DNA from: Xanthomonas bromi | Lineage (GTDB): Bacteria > Pseudomonadota > Gammaproteobacteria > Xanthomonadales > Xanthomonadaceae | NCBI RefSeq assembly: GCF_900092025.1 | Contig: NZ_FLTX01000008.1 | Coordinates: 124,001-188,000, forward strand | Length of the DNA stretch: 64,000 nucleotides | Reading direction: 5' to 3' | Shown: one piece after another, positions 8,337 to 18,009 of the stretch | How the letters are laid out: each line of letters begins with the position of its first letter | Position numbering within the stretch: position 1 is the first letter of the stretch | Made by a program: the position numbers and the translations under genes | The notes under the pieces: model-generated | Told to the model about the DNA's origin: nothing | Database searches by the model: none | Seen by the model: only the letters and a program-made list of their open reading frames with translations

Positions 8337-9152
8337 ATGACGTTAAATGGCAAAACCCTCTTCATCACCGGTGCCTCGCGCGGGATCGGGCTGGCGATTG
8401 CGGTGCGGGCGGCGCGCGATGGGGCGAATGTGGCGATTGCGGCCAAATCGGCGGTGGCCAACCCCAAACTGCCCGGCACCATCCATAGCGCGGCTGCGGC
8501 GGTGACTGCGGCCGGCGGGCAGGCGCTGGCGCTCAAGTGCGATATCCGCGAAGAAGATCAGGTGCGTGCGGCCGTGGCGGCGACGGTCGATGCGTTTGGC
8601 GGGATCGACATCCTGGTCAACAACGCCAGCGCGATCTGGCTGCGCGGCACGCTGCAGACGCCGATGAAGCGCTTCGATCTGATGCAGCAGGTCAACGCGC
8701 GTGGCAGCTTTCTGTGCGCGCAGGCGTGCCTGCCGCATCTGCTGCAGGCGGCCAATCCACATCTCCTCACCCTGGCCCCGCCACCAGCGTTGAACCCTGC
8801 ATGGTGGGGGGCGCACACCGGTTACACGCTCGCCAAAATGGGCATGAGCCTGGTCACCCTGGGGCTGGCAGCGGAATTCGGCCCGCAAGGCGTGGCGATC
8901 AATGCGTTGTGGCCGCGCACCGTGATCGCCACCGATGCGATCAACATGCTTCCCGGCGTGGACGCAGCGGCCTGCCGTCGGCCGGAGATCATGGCCGACG
9001 CCGCGCACGCAGTGCTGACGCGCACAGCAGCAGGGTTTCATGGGCAGTTCCTGATCGATGACGCGGTGCTCGCCCAGGCCGGCATCACCGACTTGAGCGG
9101 CTATGCGGTGGACCCGTCGCGTGCGTTGTTGCCGGACCTGTTTCTGGACTGA
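8337..9152 (+). CDS. Short-chain dehydrogenase/reductase, HSDL2-like
   Basis: NAD(P)-dependent oxidoreductase of 271 residues. The Rossmann motif TGASRGIG is near residues 9-16 and NNAS near 95. The active-site pair YTLAK places Tyr at about 163 and Lys at 167. The segment VAIAAKSAVANPKLPGTIHS is typical of the hydroxysteroid dehydrogenase-like 2 group. The substrate is not known. The ATG at 8337 is abutted by a GATTCCC repeat, so the leader consists entirely of repeat sequence. Confidence 0.9.
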   Translation: MTLNGKTLFITGASRGIGLAIAVRAARDGANVAIAAKSAVANPKLPGTIHSAAAAVTAAGGQALALKCDIREEDQVRAAVAATVDAFGGIDILVNNASAIWLRGTLQTPMKRFDLMQQVNARGSFLCAQACLPHLLQAANPHLLTLAPPPALNPAWWGAHTGYTLAKMGMSLVTLGLAAEFGPQGVAINALWPRTVIATDAINMLPGVDAAACRRPEIMADAAHAVLTRTAAGFHGQFLIDDAVLAQAGITDLSGYAVDPSRALLPDLFLD

Positions 9153-9555
9153 CGACGAACACGTAGCCGCTGGCTGCCAGCAGCGCAGTCCCTGCCGGCG
9201 AGGAAGTCACGCACCGCAGGTGCATGGCGGCCGGCATGAATGCCGCCTGCAGCCTTCGAGCATTGAGACACTGCACATTCTCGTCTCGGGTTCTCGTCTC
9301 GGGCACGCTGCGGCACGCACGAAAAGTTCACAGCCCGGTCTGCTACCGTGCGCGTCTGAAAACGCTTCCAACAAGGATGTTTCGCCATGACTCTCGACGT
9401 CTTGCGGGCAATGCGCCGCACGCTGGTCGCTGATGCCACGCGCCAGGATGACAACGACGACCGATACGCAAGGGCACACCGCTGTCCTCGTCCCTGATGG
9501 TCGCGCTTGCGGTGAATCCGCAGGCCATTCCCAGACACTCCCCATGGAAACCCAC
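9153..9555. other. Gap before DUF3829 lipoprotein; one weak small ORF
   Basis: About 400 bases with no clear gene. A tandem TTCTCGTCTCGGG pair lies near 9281-9306. A GGCGG...GCATGAATGC...CGCC hairpin lies near 9226-9248 and resembles the core of the dispersed inverted repeats. A 36-codon frame (9387-9497) is listed separately. Confidence 0.5.
9387..9497 (+). CDS. Possible 36-residue small ORF
   Basis: ATG 9387 is preceded by AAGGAT at a good distance and opens a 36-codon frame (MTLDVLRAMRRTLVADATRQ...) that is rich in Arg and Asp. It ends 58 bases before the DUF3829 lipoprotein start and is in a different frame from it. It may be a leader peptide, a remnant, or chance. No homology is recognised. 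Confidence 0.2.
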   Translation: MTLDVLRAMRRTLVADATRQDDNDDRYARAHRCPRP

Positions 9556-10497
9556 ATGACTCATCGCCTTCGTTATGCGCCGCTGACCGCGGCGATCGCC
9601 CTCGCCGCACTGCTTGCCGGCTGCCAGAAACACGCGCCCGCCGCCGCCGTGGAGGGCGCCGACAAGATCAATGCCTACATCGCGTGCTTCAACGGCGTCG
9701 AGCAGCCGATCCATGAGAGTTATCAGACCTACATCGCTTGGATGCAGGACCCGCAGGCCGGCCCCACCGGCAAAGAGCGCGGTATTCGTGCGCCGGGGAC
9801 GGTGCTGTCGCATCGGGTCGAGGCATGCGGTGCGCCGATGACTGCGGCGTTGGCACAGCAACCGGCCAATCCCGAGCTCGATCCGGTGGCCAAGACCTAT
9901 CAGGATCGTTTCACCGCGCTCAACGAGCGGATCGGCGAAGCGGTGCGCTACTACGACCGCGAGGATTATCTGCGCGACGACGGCAAGGGCATGAAGGCGC
10001 TGCACGCGCCGCTGATGCAGGCCTATCACGCGTTCTTCGAAGCCGGCGAAGCCATGAATACCGTGCTTGAACGCAATGAAGACATGCGTCGCCAGGCGCA
10101 GATCGATGCGATCGAAAAGGAGGAAGGCCGCAGCGCCTCCTGGTATCACTTGAAGATCATCGGCGAGGGCAAGCAGCTGGTGACGGTGCTCGACAACGAC
10201 ACGCCGGATCTTGCCGCAGCGCAATCCCAGCTCGCGCGCTACCAGGGCATTCTGGAAGAGGCGCAGAAGGCCAAGGTCGGCCAGGGCGATGCGATGTGGG
10301 GCCATATGGAACGCTCTGCCGACAAGCTGGCGCGTGAGTCGGGGCGACTGGTGGAGCGTATCCGCACCAAGACCCCGTTGAACAAGAGCGAGCAGATGCT
10401 GCTGGAAAGCGGTTCGATGCCGCCGGGGGGCACCCGCCAGGCCGTGTTGGCCAGCTACAACGATCTGATCGACATGAGCAACCGCATGTCGCAGTGA
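9556..10497 (+). CDS. DUF3829 (YiiG-like) lipoprotein
   Basis: Predicted lipoprotein of 313 residues. The signal peptide has a hydrophobic core AAIALAALLAGC, so the lipobox is LLAGC and the Cys would be lipidated. The mature part (NAYIACFNGVEQPIHESYQTYIAWM...) is helical and charged, as in the DUF3829 family, whose function is unknown. ATG 9556 gives the cleanest signal peptide; ATG 9544 adds METH and is possible. A hairpin repeat follows the stop. Confidence 0.82.
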   Translation: MTHRLRYAPLTAAIALAALLAGCQKHAPAAAVEGADKINAYIACFNGVEQPIHESYQTYIAWMQDPQAGPTGKERGIRAPGTVLSHRVEACGAPMTAALAQQPANPELDPVAKTYQDRFTALNERIGEAVRYYDREDYLRDDGKGMKALHAPLMQAYHAFFEAGEAMNTVLERNEDMRRQAQIDAIEKEEGRSASWYHLKIIGEGKQLVTVLDNDTPDLAAAQSQLARYQGILEEAQKAKVGQGDAMWGHMERSADKLARESGRLVERIRTKTPLNKSEQMLLESGSMPPGGTRQAVLASYNDLIDMSNRMSQ

Positions 10498-10818
10498 TGC
10501 TGTGCACGCATCTGTTGCCCTGTGGAAGCGCATCGAGCAGGTGATTGTGCAAGCTTCAAAGATGCTGCTATCTCGACCTTCGGCGCCGTGGGATGTTTCC
10601 CAGCAGAACTGGTTGAGGGCGTGGTGCCCTCACCGCTTGCAACACACGCGGCGAATCCGTCCCTGGACGCCGCGTGGCAGCATCCATGCCCGCACGCGGC
10701 ACGCAATCGGCAAGGACACCATACCTGCCAGTGTGTTCGTGCGCTGATGGGAGCCGCAAAGCCGGCTGTGGCCACGTATCGGTGGGTGCAGTCGTCGCTT
10801 TACGCCCGCGGCACCGGG
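10498..10818. other. 321-nt gap holding an inverted-repeat element
   Basis: No gene is seen. The convergent genes DUF3829 and the K+ channel are separated by a copy of the dispersed inverted repeat (10623-10720). Confidence 0.6.
10623..10720. repeat. Dispersed inverted-repeat element, copy 3
   Basis: The 23-base arms 10623-10645 (GGTGCCCTCACCGCTTGC...) and 10698-10720 (...CGGCAAGGACACC) are inverted with moderate mismatch. They match the arms of the copy at 5033-5130. The core carries GCATCCATGCCC, related to the GGCATGGATGCC core. Confidence 0.6.
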
Positions 10819-11691
10819 TCAGCCGGTGGAGATTTCCGGAAGCGGCTCGGCGCATTGCCGGCAATAGCGTGCGTCGGCTGCGTGGCCTTCCAGCCCGCAG
10901 CGCGCGCAGTTGCGCACATCGCGTTTGCCGGTGTGGCCGCCTTCGCGCAATGAGCTGGCGAGTTCGGCGGTATAGATGCCGGTGGGCACGGCGATGATGC
11001 TGTAGCCGATCAGGATCAAGGCCGAGGTGACGAAGCGGCCCAGCGTGGTCTGCGGCACCAGATCGCCGAAGCCCACCGTGGCCATGGTGACGATGGCCCA
11101 GTACATGCTGGTCGGGATGCTGGTGAAGCCGTGCTGCGGACCTTCGATGATGTACATCGTGGCGCCGGCGATCACGGTGATGGTGATGACGGTGAACAGG
11201 AACACCAACACCTTGCGACGGCTACGCCAGAGCGCGTCCAGCAGTTGCCCGCTTTCTTCGATGTAGCGGGTGAGTTTGAGAATGCGGAACAGCCGCAGGA
11301 TGCGCAGCACGCGCACCACCAGTAGCGTCTGCGTGCCGGGGACGAAGAAGGAGAGATAGCTGGGCAGGATCGACAGCAGATCGATCACGCCCCACACGCT
11401 GAGCGTGTAGTGCAGCGGGCGCCGCACCACCGCCAGACGCAGCGCGTATTCGATGGTGAAGATCACCGTGAACGCCCATTCCAGTGGCACCAGCCAGTGC
11501 GCCGCGTGCGAATGAATGCGCGGCACGCTGTCGATCATGATCACCACCACGCTCGCCAGGATCGCGACCACCAGCATCAGGTCGAAATTACGCGAGGGGC
11601 GAGTGTCGTGGCGGTAGATGATGTCGAACCACTGCCGGCGCCAGCCGTCGTTGCTGGCAGGAGTGAGTTGCGGATCGGAGAAGGGGCGCAT
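10819..11691 (-). CDS. Voltage-gated potassium channel with C-terminal zinc ribbon
   Basis: Six-transmembrane ion channel of 290 residues in the inner membrane. S4 is the Arg/Lys-spaced RVLRILRLFRILKLTRY (about 124-140). The selectivity filter TVGFGD lies at 204-209 between S5 and S6. The C-terminal tail carries CARC...CRQC (about 263-282), four cysteines spaced like a zinc ribbon. CACAAT on the minus strand (11703-11698) ends six bases before the ATG, so the message may be leaderless. It is divergent from the argD-type gene. Confidence 0.92.
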   Translation of the reverse strand: MRPFSDPQLTPASNDGWRRQWFDIIYRHDTRPSRNFDLMLVVAILASVVVIMIDSVPRIHSHAAHWLVPLEWAFTVIFTIEYALRLAVVRRPLHYTLSVWGVIDLLSILPSYLSFFVPGTQTLLVVRVLRILRLFRILKLTRYIEESGQLLDALWRSRRKVLVFLFTVITITVIAGATMYIIEGPQHGFTSIPTSMYWAIVTMATVGFGDLVPQTTLGRFVTSALILIGYSIIAVPTGIYTAELASSLREGGHTGKRDVRNCARCGLEGHAADARYCRQCAEPLPEISTG

Positions 11692-11763
11692 GCGCGCATT
11701 GTGCCGCAGGCCGGCGAATGCGCGAGAATGCCGGCTCTCCCTCCGTTTCTGCGACCCATCCTC

Positions 11764-12990
11764 ATGAGCACCGCTGCCGATTCGCCCCTGTCCCTCGCGC
11801 ATTACTACCTGCCGGTGTATCGCCCGCGCCAGGTGGTGCTGGAGCGCGGACAGGGCAGTCGCGTGTGGGACGACCAGGGGCGTGAGTATCTGGATCTGTC
11901 GTCGGGTATCGCGGTCAGCGGGCTCGGCCATAGCGATCCCGATCTGATGGCGGCACTGACCGAGCAGGCGGGCAAGCTGTGGCATACCAGCAACGTGTTT
12001 TTCAGCGCACCGCCGCTGAAACTGGCCGAAGAACTGGTGACCGCCTCGCGGTTTGCGCACAAGGTGTTCCTGTGCAATTCCGGCACCGAGGCCAACGAGG
12101 CGGCGATCAAACTGGTGCGCAAGTGGGCCAGCAGCCAGGGCCGGCCGGCCGACAAGCGCGTCATCGTCACCTTTCGCGGCAGTTTCCATGGCCGCACGCT
12201 GGCATCGGTGACCGCCACCGCGCAGCCCAAGTATCAGGACGGCTACGAACCGCTGCCCGGCGGATTTCGCTATGTGGATTTCAACGACGTTGCGGCGTTG
12301 GAAGCGGCGATGGCCAGCGGCGATGTAGCCGCGGTGATGGTGGAGCCGATCCAGGGCGAGGGTGGGGTGATGCCGGCCGCGCCCGGCTTCCTGGGCAAAG
12401 TACGCGCGCTGTGCGATCAGCACGATGCGCTGTTGGTGCTGGACGAAATTCAATGCGGCATGGGCCGCACCGGCACCTTGTTCGCGCATTGGCAGGAGCA
12501 GGTGACGCCGGACATCGTAACCCTGGCCAAGGCGCTGGGCGGCGGGTTCCCGATCGGCGCGATGCTGGCCGGGCCCAAGGTTGCGCAGACCATGCAGTTC
12601 GGCGCGCACGGCACCACCTTCGGCGGCAATCCATTGGCTGCGGCGGTGGCGCGCGTGGCGTTGCGCAAGCTGGCCTCGCCGCAGATTGCCGATAACGTGG
12701 TGCGGCAATCTGCGGCGCTGCGCGCCGGTCTGGAAGCGCTCGATGCCGACTTCGGCCTGTTTGCACAGATTCGTGGACGTGGCTTGATGCTGGGCGCGGT
12801 GCTGGCTCCTGCACACGCCGGGCAGGCGGGCGCGATCCTCGACCTGGCGGCCCACCATGGCTTGCTGCTGCTGCAGGCTGGCCCGGATGTGCTGCGCTTC
12901 GTGCCGGCGCTCAATCTGACCGATGCCGAGCTGGCCGATGGTCTGGCGCGTTTGCGGCTGGCGATTGCCGAGTACGTCGCGCAGCCGTGA
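11764..12990 (+). CDS. argD: Acetylornithine/succinyldiaminopimelate aminotransferase
   Basis: Class III PLP aminotransferase of 408 residues, for arginine (and lysine) biosynthesis in the cytoplasm. It has the NSGTEANEAAIKLVRKW cofactor motif, FRGSFHGRTLAS, and VEPIQGEGG. The Schiff-base lysine is in TLAKALGGGFPIGAM at about residue 256. Length and motifs fit ArgD; related class III enzymes (AruC, AstC) cannot be excluded by sequence alone. It stands alone, followed by a strong hairpin at 13010-13040. Confidence 0.9.
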   Translation: MSTAADSPLSLAHYYLPVYRPRQVVLERGQGSRVWDDQGREYLDLSSGIAVSGLGHSDPDLMAALTEQAGKLWHTSNVFFSAPPLKLAEELVTASRFAHKVFLCNSGTEANEAAIKLVRKWASSQGRPADKRVIVTFRGSFHGRTLASVTATAQPKYQDGYEPLPGGFRYVDFNDVAALEAAMASGDVAAVMVEPIQGEGGVMPAAPGFLGKVRALCDQHDALLVLDEIQCGMGRTGTLFAHWQEQVTPDIVTLAKALGGGFPIGAMLAGPKVAQTMQFGAHGTTFGGNPLAAAVARVALRKLASPQIADNVVRQSAALRAGLEALDADFGLFAQIRGRGLMLGAVLAPAHAGQAGAILDLAAHHGLLLLQAGPDVLRFVPALNLTDAELADGLARLRLAIAEYVAQP

Positions 12991-13009
12991 TCCCGGGCGG
13001 TGCCTGGCG

Positions 13010-13040
13010 CCCTCTGGCCGGCAGTGTGCCGGCCAGAGGG
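13010..13040 (+). terminator. Strong GC hairpin after argD
   Basis: A 14-base perfect stem, CCCTCTGGCCGGCA, with a 3-base loop starts 20 bases after the stop. No T-run follows, so this is a structural 3' end or a processing/stability hairpin rather than a classical intrinsic terminator. Confidence 0.55.
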
Positions 13041-13256
13041 GTGTTGGAGGATGCGCGGCGTGGGGCGTGGGGCGTGCGTCGATGCGGTGCGCGGGTTATT
13101 TGTTTTTCTCTGTGGGACGGCTGTCTTCCGCCGTACCCGCACCTCAGCGTTCGTCGCTCGCCCCGACCCGCGCTCGCAATGCGGCCGTTCCAGGACGCGC
13201 ATGGCTGCGGCGTGCGCGCCGTGCCTTCTCGCCCTGTGGGGAGAAGGGCTGCGTCT

Positions 13257-13874
13257 TCATGCCAGCGCGTAGCGTTTCAGCACCCGCCGCAATGCGCGGG
13301 CGTCGCGCACGGTGTCGGCGTGCAGGCCGGCCGCACGTGCGCCACGTACGTTGACGAACAGGTCGTCGACAAACAGCGTGCGCTCGGCGCGTTGCCCGAG
13401 TTGCGCCAGCGCGCGCGGATACACCTGCACATCGGGCTTGCGACCGCCGAGCGCGCCGCTACACAGCACGCGGTCCTGTAATAACGGGAACAAAGACGGC
13501 ACGATCCGCGCGATCGCTTCCATCATCAGCGGGCCGTTATTGGTGAGTACTGCCACTTCCGTAGTCGCCGAGACCGCCAGCACCTGTGTCACCACCGAAA
13601 GGTCGGCGCGGCAGGCGGCGACGCGTGCCGCGATCCAGGTGGCGCGATCGATCGGGTGCCCCAACCCTTCGCTCAACTGCGCCAGATACGCGTGTGTGTC
13701 GATCCCGCCGGCATCGTAGGTGCGCTCCAGACCCTGCGCGAACAACACCTCATGCACGCGCTGCGGTGAGCAGCCTGCTGCCGTTGCAAGGGCGGCCATG
13801 CGCCGTGGCCGCGCGTAGTGCGCGAGCACGCCATCGAAATCGAGCAACAGCAGCGACGGTGATGCGGGCGACAT
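13257..13874 (-). CDS. HAD-superfamily hydrolase
   Basis: Probable small-molecule phosphatase of 205 residues. All four HAD motifs are visible: LLDFDGVL with Asp12 and Asp14, VLTNNG, the Lys of GGRKPD, and FVDDLFVN. The layout with an alpha-helical cap after motif I is the phosphoglycolate phosphatase/epoxide-hydrolase-like subgroup. The substrate is unknown. The start ATG 13874 gives the standard short N-terminus. It is divergent from the TonB receptor remnant, with a 285-nt gap. Confidence 0.88.
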   Translation of the reverse strand: MSPASPSLLLLDFDGVLAHYARPRRMAALATAAGCSPQRVHEVLFAQGLERTYDAGGIDTHAYLAQLSEGLGHPIDRATWIAARVAACRADLSVVTQVLAVSATTEVAVLTNNGPLMMEAIARIVPSLFPLLQDRVLCSGALGGRKPDVQVYPRALAQLGQRAERTLFVDDLFVNVRGARAAGLHADTVRDARALRRVLKRYALA

Positions 13875-14159
13875 GGGCGTATTCGTGCGGTGGCTAGGCA
13901 GCGTTGTCGATTCGGTGCGGCATGGCAAGCGCGCGCGGCCTGCGATGCCAAAGACCGCGCAGGTAGGTGGATGGAATACCTATTCATAGTTTTGAATTCG
14001 GTAGCGACCTACCCGCCTGCGTCGACCCCACCCTCCGCACCGTCGTTGCGGAGGAACCGCGCTGGTTATCGTCAATGCACGCCGCATCTGCGGTCTCAGC
14101 CGGTCTCGGGGGAGCACCCGGTCACTCAGTGCGCCCACACGTTTCCAGGGGTTGAATGC

Positions 14160-16381
14160 ATGCGAAAGTGCTTGAACACCGATCAATTGGCAGTCTCGGT
14201 TGCCGCCATCCTTACCACCACCCGATCCCGCCACACGCTGGCGTCGATGACCTTGTTGCTGGCCGGCGCGCAGAGCTTGCCGGCCCTGGCGCAGGACGCA
14301 CAGACGCTGGATGCGGTCAGCGTGGTGGGCACCGGCTCCACGCGCACCACCGCGTCCATCTCGGTTGACGAGATCCAGGCGCAGGTGCCCGGGGTGGCGC
14401 CGCAGCAGTTGTTGGCCAGCCTGCCCGGCGTGAATGTGCAGACCACCGACCCGTTCGGGCTGTACGAGTTCGGCGATTCGATGACGATTCGCGGGTTTTC
14501 TGCCAATCAGATCGGCGTGACGCTGGACGGCATTCCGATCGAAACCTTCGACGCCCGCGAAGGCGGGCCGATCACGCGTTACGTGTCCAGCGAAAACCTG
14601 CTCGATGTGACGGTGTCCGCCGGCTCGGGCGATGTCACCCAGCCGTCCTATCACGCACCGGGCGGCGCGATCCTCTACACCAGCCTGCCACCGAAAGGCG
14701 GCGATCGCTGGAGCGGCAATCTTACCCAGACGATCGGCTCGGACGATCTGGTGCGCAGCTTCGTGCGCCTGGATACGCCGCAATGGTGGGACGGCGGCCC
14801 CAGTGCTTATGTCTCCGCCTCGCGCACACAAGGCGGTGTCTGGGACATGCAGCCGGCCACGCAGAAAAGCGATCACTTCGAGGCCAAGATCCGTCAGGAC
14901 TGGGAGGCGGGCAGCCTGACGCTGGGCTGGATCTACAACAAGCGCAAGGACTACGACGTGCAGTCGTACAACTCCGACTGCTCGGTGTCGTGGGATATCA
15001 AGGAACGCATCACCGGCAATCCGGAGGTGGACGCCGAGCATTACAGCGAGTGGCAGAACGGCCGGCGCGATTCCTTGCTCAGCCTGCACGGCAATGTCAT
15101 GTTCAACGATGCCATCGGTGCGACCTTCACCGGCTACTACGAAAACAAGCACGGCTACGGCGTCGGCGGCACGCCGCCCAGCACCGCCACCGGCCTGTAC
15201 AACGATGCGATTGCCGGCACCCCCGGGCGGACCGATATCGCCATCAACGACCCGCAGATCGTCGATGCCAATGGCAATGTCACCCGTGTCGGTGCGATGA
15301 CGCGGCGCGAAGAAAGCATGGGCGGCGATCGCTATGGCGTCACCGCGGCAATGTCGTGGGAAACTGAACACAACAAGCTCGAAGTCGGCGCGTGGTACGA
15401 AAACTACGACTTCGATCAGGTGCGTCCTCTGTACAAGCTGGACCCTGCCACCGGCGCGCTGCTCAAGAACGCCTTGCCGATCGTGATCTATTACGACAAC
15501 CATTTCTCCACCGAGGTGAAGCAGCTCTACATCAAGGACACGCTACGTCTGCTCGATGACCGGCTCACCATGGAGTTCGGTGCCAAGGGCCTGGATGTCA
15601 AACGCGACTACAACGGCATCGCAAATCTCGATGACTTCAATGTCGGCATGCGCCGCGATGTCACCATCAAGAACAGCGACTGGTTTCAGCCGCAGGTCGG
15701 TGCGAGCTTCCAGCTGGCCGAAGGCGTGCAGGTGTTCGCCAATTACGCGGAAAACTTCAGTTCCGCGCCGCGTCTGGCGCTGATCTCCTGCGCCTTCAAC
15801 CCGGATATCGCGCCGGAAGAATCCACCACCATCGATATCGGCATCCGCGCCGAATCCACGCAATGGAGCGGCTACATCGCCGCCTACAAGATCGATTACG
15901 AAAACCGCATCATCGCGCTGACCGACCCGGACCCGCTGGTGGTGGCGCCCACCGTCTACGCCAACGTCGGCGACGTGCAGACCTTTGGTGCGGAAATCTC
16001 CGGCATGTGGAAACCGGCGCCGGGCTGGCGGCTGGGCGCATCGCTGAGCTGGAACAGGTCCGAATTCCAGGACAACTACTTCGGCCCGGTCAGCGGCAAC
16101 CTGGTGCAGGTGAAAGGCAACGACGTGCCGGACTCGTCGAAGGTCATGCTCAGCGTCAACGGCGATTGGGAAGGCGAGCATTCTTTGCTAACCTCGACAC
16201 CAATTACACCGGCAAGCGCTACGGCGACACGCCCAATACCGACCAGGTGGATGCCACCTTCATCGTCAACGGCAGCGTCGGTTACCAGGGCGAGGACACT
16301 GGGTTTCTGCCGGTGGAAGGCTGCCCGATTCTGAGTAATCGACTCGGCCGGCAGTGCAGCCGGCCGCGTGACTGTCCATGA
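14160..16381 (+). pseudogene. TonB-dependent receptor, frameshifted and 3'-truncated
   Basis: An outer-membrane receptor of the TonB-dependent class. The signal peptide (MTLLLAGAQSLPALAQ), the plug domain (VPGVAPQQLLASLPGVNVQ...; MTIRGF) and a long beta-barrel are in one frame to about codon 674. At 16179-16187 the frame breaks. The good sequence continues in the +1 frame (FANLDTNYTGKRYGDTPNTD), as if one T had been lost from TCTTTTGCT. After LPVEG (about 16320) the expected last barrel strands and the terminal aromatic residue are missing; unrelated sequence runs to a stop at 16381. So there are two lesions. It probably fed substrate to the oxidase cluster downstream. Confidence 0.85.
16346..16365 (+). 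terminator. Hairpin after the TonB receptor remnant
   Basis: A perfect GGCCGGC / GCCGGCC stem with a 6-base loop (AGTGCA), with no T-run. It was probably in the original 3' region of the receptor gene, brought close by the deletion. Confidence 0.4.
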
Positions 16382-16398
16382 CATGCGGGGGAAGTGCG

Positions 16399-18009
16399 TT
16401 GCTGCAAGGCAATCACACGGGAGCGATGACGCGGCGGCAATTGCTGGCGCGCATCGGCATGACCGCCGGCGGCGCGATGATGTATCAGGCGATGAGCAGC
16501 CTGGGCATGGCGGCCGAATCGAAATTCAACGGCCCGCTGCAACTGGATGGCGACCCCAACGGGGCCTCGGTGTTGATCCTCGGCGCCGGACTTGCCGGGA
16601 TGAGCGCGGCCTTCGAGTTGCGCAAGGCCGGCTATCGCGTGCAGCTGCTCGAATATAACGACCGGCCCGGCGGACGGAACTGGACCCTGCGCGGCGGCGA
16701 CCGCTATACCGAGTTGGGCGGCGCCACGCAGCATTGCCAGTTCGACGATGGGCTGTATCTCAATCCGGGGCCGTGGCGTATTCCGCATCACCACAAGGCG
16801 GTGCTGAGTTACTGCAAGCAATTCGGCGTGGCGCTGGAAGCCTTCAATCAGGTCAATTACAACGCACTACTGCATAGCGAAGACGGGTTCGGCGGAAAGC
16901 CGCAGCGCTTCCGCGCCATCGATGCAGATTACAAGGGCCACGTGTCCGAGTTGCTGGCCAAGTGCACGCAGCAACACGGCTTGGACAAGACCGTCAGCCG
17001 CGAAGACCAGGAGCTGCTGCTGGAATCGCTGCGTACCTGGGGGGCGCTCGATCAAAAGTTCGGTTACGTCAAAGGTAAAGACAGTAGCGAGCGGCGCGGT
17101 TTTGCGCGCTATCCCGGTGGCGGCTTGTCGGGCAAGCCCGAGTTCTCCGATCCTTTCAGCGTGCAGGACGTGCTGCGTTCGCGGTTGTGGACCACGCTGG
17201 CGGCCGGCAACAACTACGAAATGCAGACCACCATGTTCCAGCCGGTGGGCGGCATGGACCAGATCGGCAAGGCGTTCGCGCGCCAGCTTGGCGATGCCAT
17301 CACCTACCACGCCAAGGTCACCAAGATCGATCAGGACGGCAGCGGCGTGCGCGTGTCCTGGCAGGACGCCACGCGCGGCGGCGAAGAACGCGTGGCCAGT
17401 GCCGACTGGTGCATCTGCACCATTCCGTTGTCGGTGCTCAGCCGCATTCCGGTCACCGCCAGTGATGCGATGACCACCGCGATCGGCAGTGTGCCGTATG
17501 CCGCGTCGGTGAAGGTGGGCCTGCAATTCAAGCGGCGCTTCTGGGAAGAGGATGAGGCGATCTACGGTGGCATCAGCTATACCAATCTGCCGATCACCTT
17601 GATCAGCTATCCCAGCACCGGGTACCACAGCGCCGGCAAGGGCGTGCTGCTCGGTGCGTATGTGTGGGGGCTGGATGCCTATCAATTCACTTCGATGTCC
17701 CCCGAGCAGCGCGTGCGCAAGGCGGTCGAAGACGGGACGCAGCTGCATCCGCAATATCCGCGCGAATTCGAAAACGGCATTGCGGTCGGTTGGCACCGCG
17801 TGCCGTTCACGCATGGCTGCTTCGGCATGTGGAGCGAGCAGGCCCGCGCCGAGCATTACGAGCCGCTGTGCCAGATCGACGGTCGCCTGGCGCTGGCGGG
17901 CGAGCATGTGTCCTATATCCCGGCCTGGCAGGAGGGCGCGATCCTGTCGGCGCACGATGTCGTCGGCCGCCTGCATCGCAAGGTCATTGCCGGGGGAGGT
18001 CGCGCATGA
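16399..18009 (+). CDS. Tat-exported flavin monoamine oxidase family protein
   Basis: FAD-dependent amine/amino-acid oxidase of about 536 residues. The N-terminus has a twin-arginine signal, TRRQLLARIGMTAGGAMMYQ, so the folded flavoprotein should be exported to the periplasm. The dinucleotide loop is VLILGAGLAGMSAAFEL (about 57-73), then LLEYNDRPGGRNWT, and the C-terminal FAD motif LALAGEHVSYIPAWQEGA. It would oxidise an amine to an imine and pass electrons to the cytochrome or azurin encoded next to it (inference). I chose TTG 16399 because GGGGGA lies six bases upstream; ATG 16378 and ATG 16426 are alternatives. The stop overlaps the next gene (ATGA). Confidence 0.85.
   Translation: MLQGNHTGAMTRRQLLARIGMTAGGAMMYQAMSSLGMAAESKFNGPLQLDGDPNGASVLILGAGLAGMSAAFELRKAGYRVQLLEYNDRPGGRNWTLRGGDRYTELGGATQHCQFDDGLYLNPGPWRIPHHHKAVLSYCKQFGVALEAFNQVNYNALLHSEDGFGGKPQRFRAIDADYKGHVSELLAKCTQQHGLDKTVSREDQELLLESLRTWGALDQKFGYVKGKDSSERRGFARYPGGGLSGKPEFSDPFSVQDVLRSRLWTTLAAGNNYEMQTTMFQPVGGMDQIGKAFARQLGDAITYHAKVTKIDQDGSGVRVSWQDATRGGEERVASADWCICTIPLSVLSRIPVTASDAMTTAIGSVPYAASVKVGLQFKRRFWEEDEAIYGGISYTNLPITLISYPSTGYHSAGKGVLLGAYVWGLDAYQFTSMSPEQRVRKAVEDGTQLHPQYPREFENGIAVGWHRVPFTHGCFGMWSEQARAEHYEPLCQIDGRLALAGEHVSYIPAWQEGAILSAHDVVGRLHRKVIAGGGRA

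Noticed and set aside
9281-9306. Tandem TTCTCGTCTCGGG as a regulatory operator
   Set aside because: Only two units and no link to a known regulator; could be chance.
11700-12858. Minus-strand extension of the K+ channel frame through argD
   Set aside because: Channel homology begins at ATG 11691; the upstream extension is the shadow of argD.
16378-16398. ATG 16378 as start of the flavin oxidase
   Set aside because: It lies in the scar of the receptor deletion and has no Shine-Dalgarno; TTG 16399 with GGGGGA upstream fits better, but the choice is not certain.
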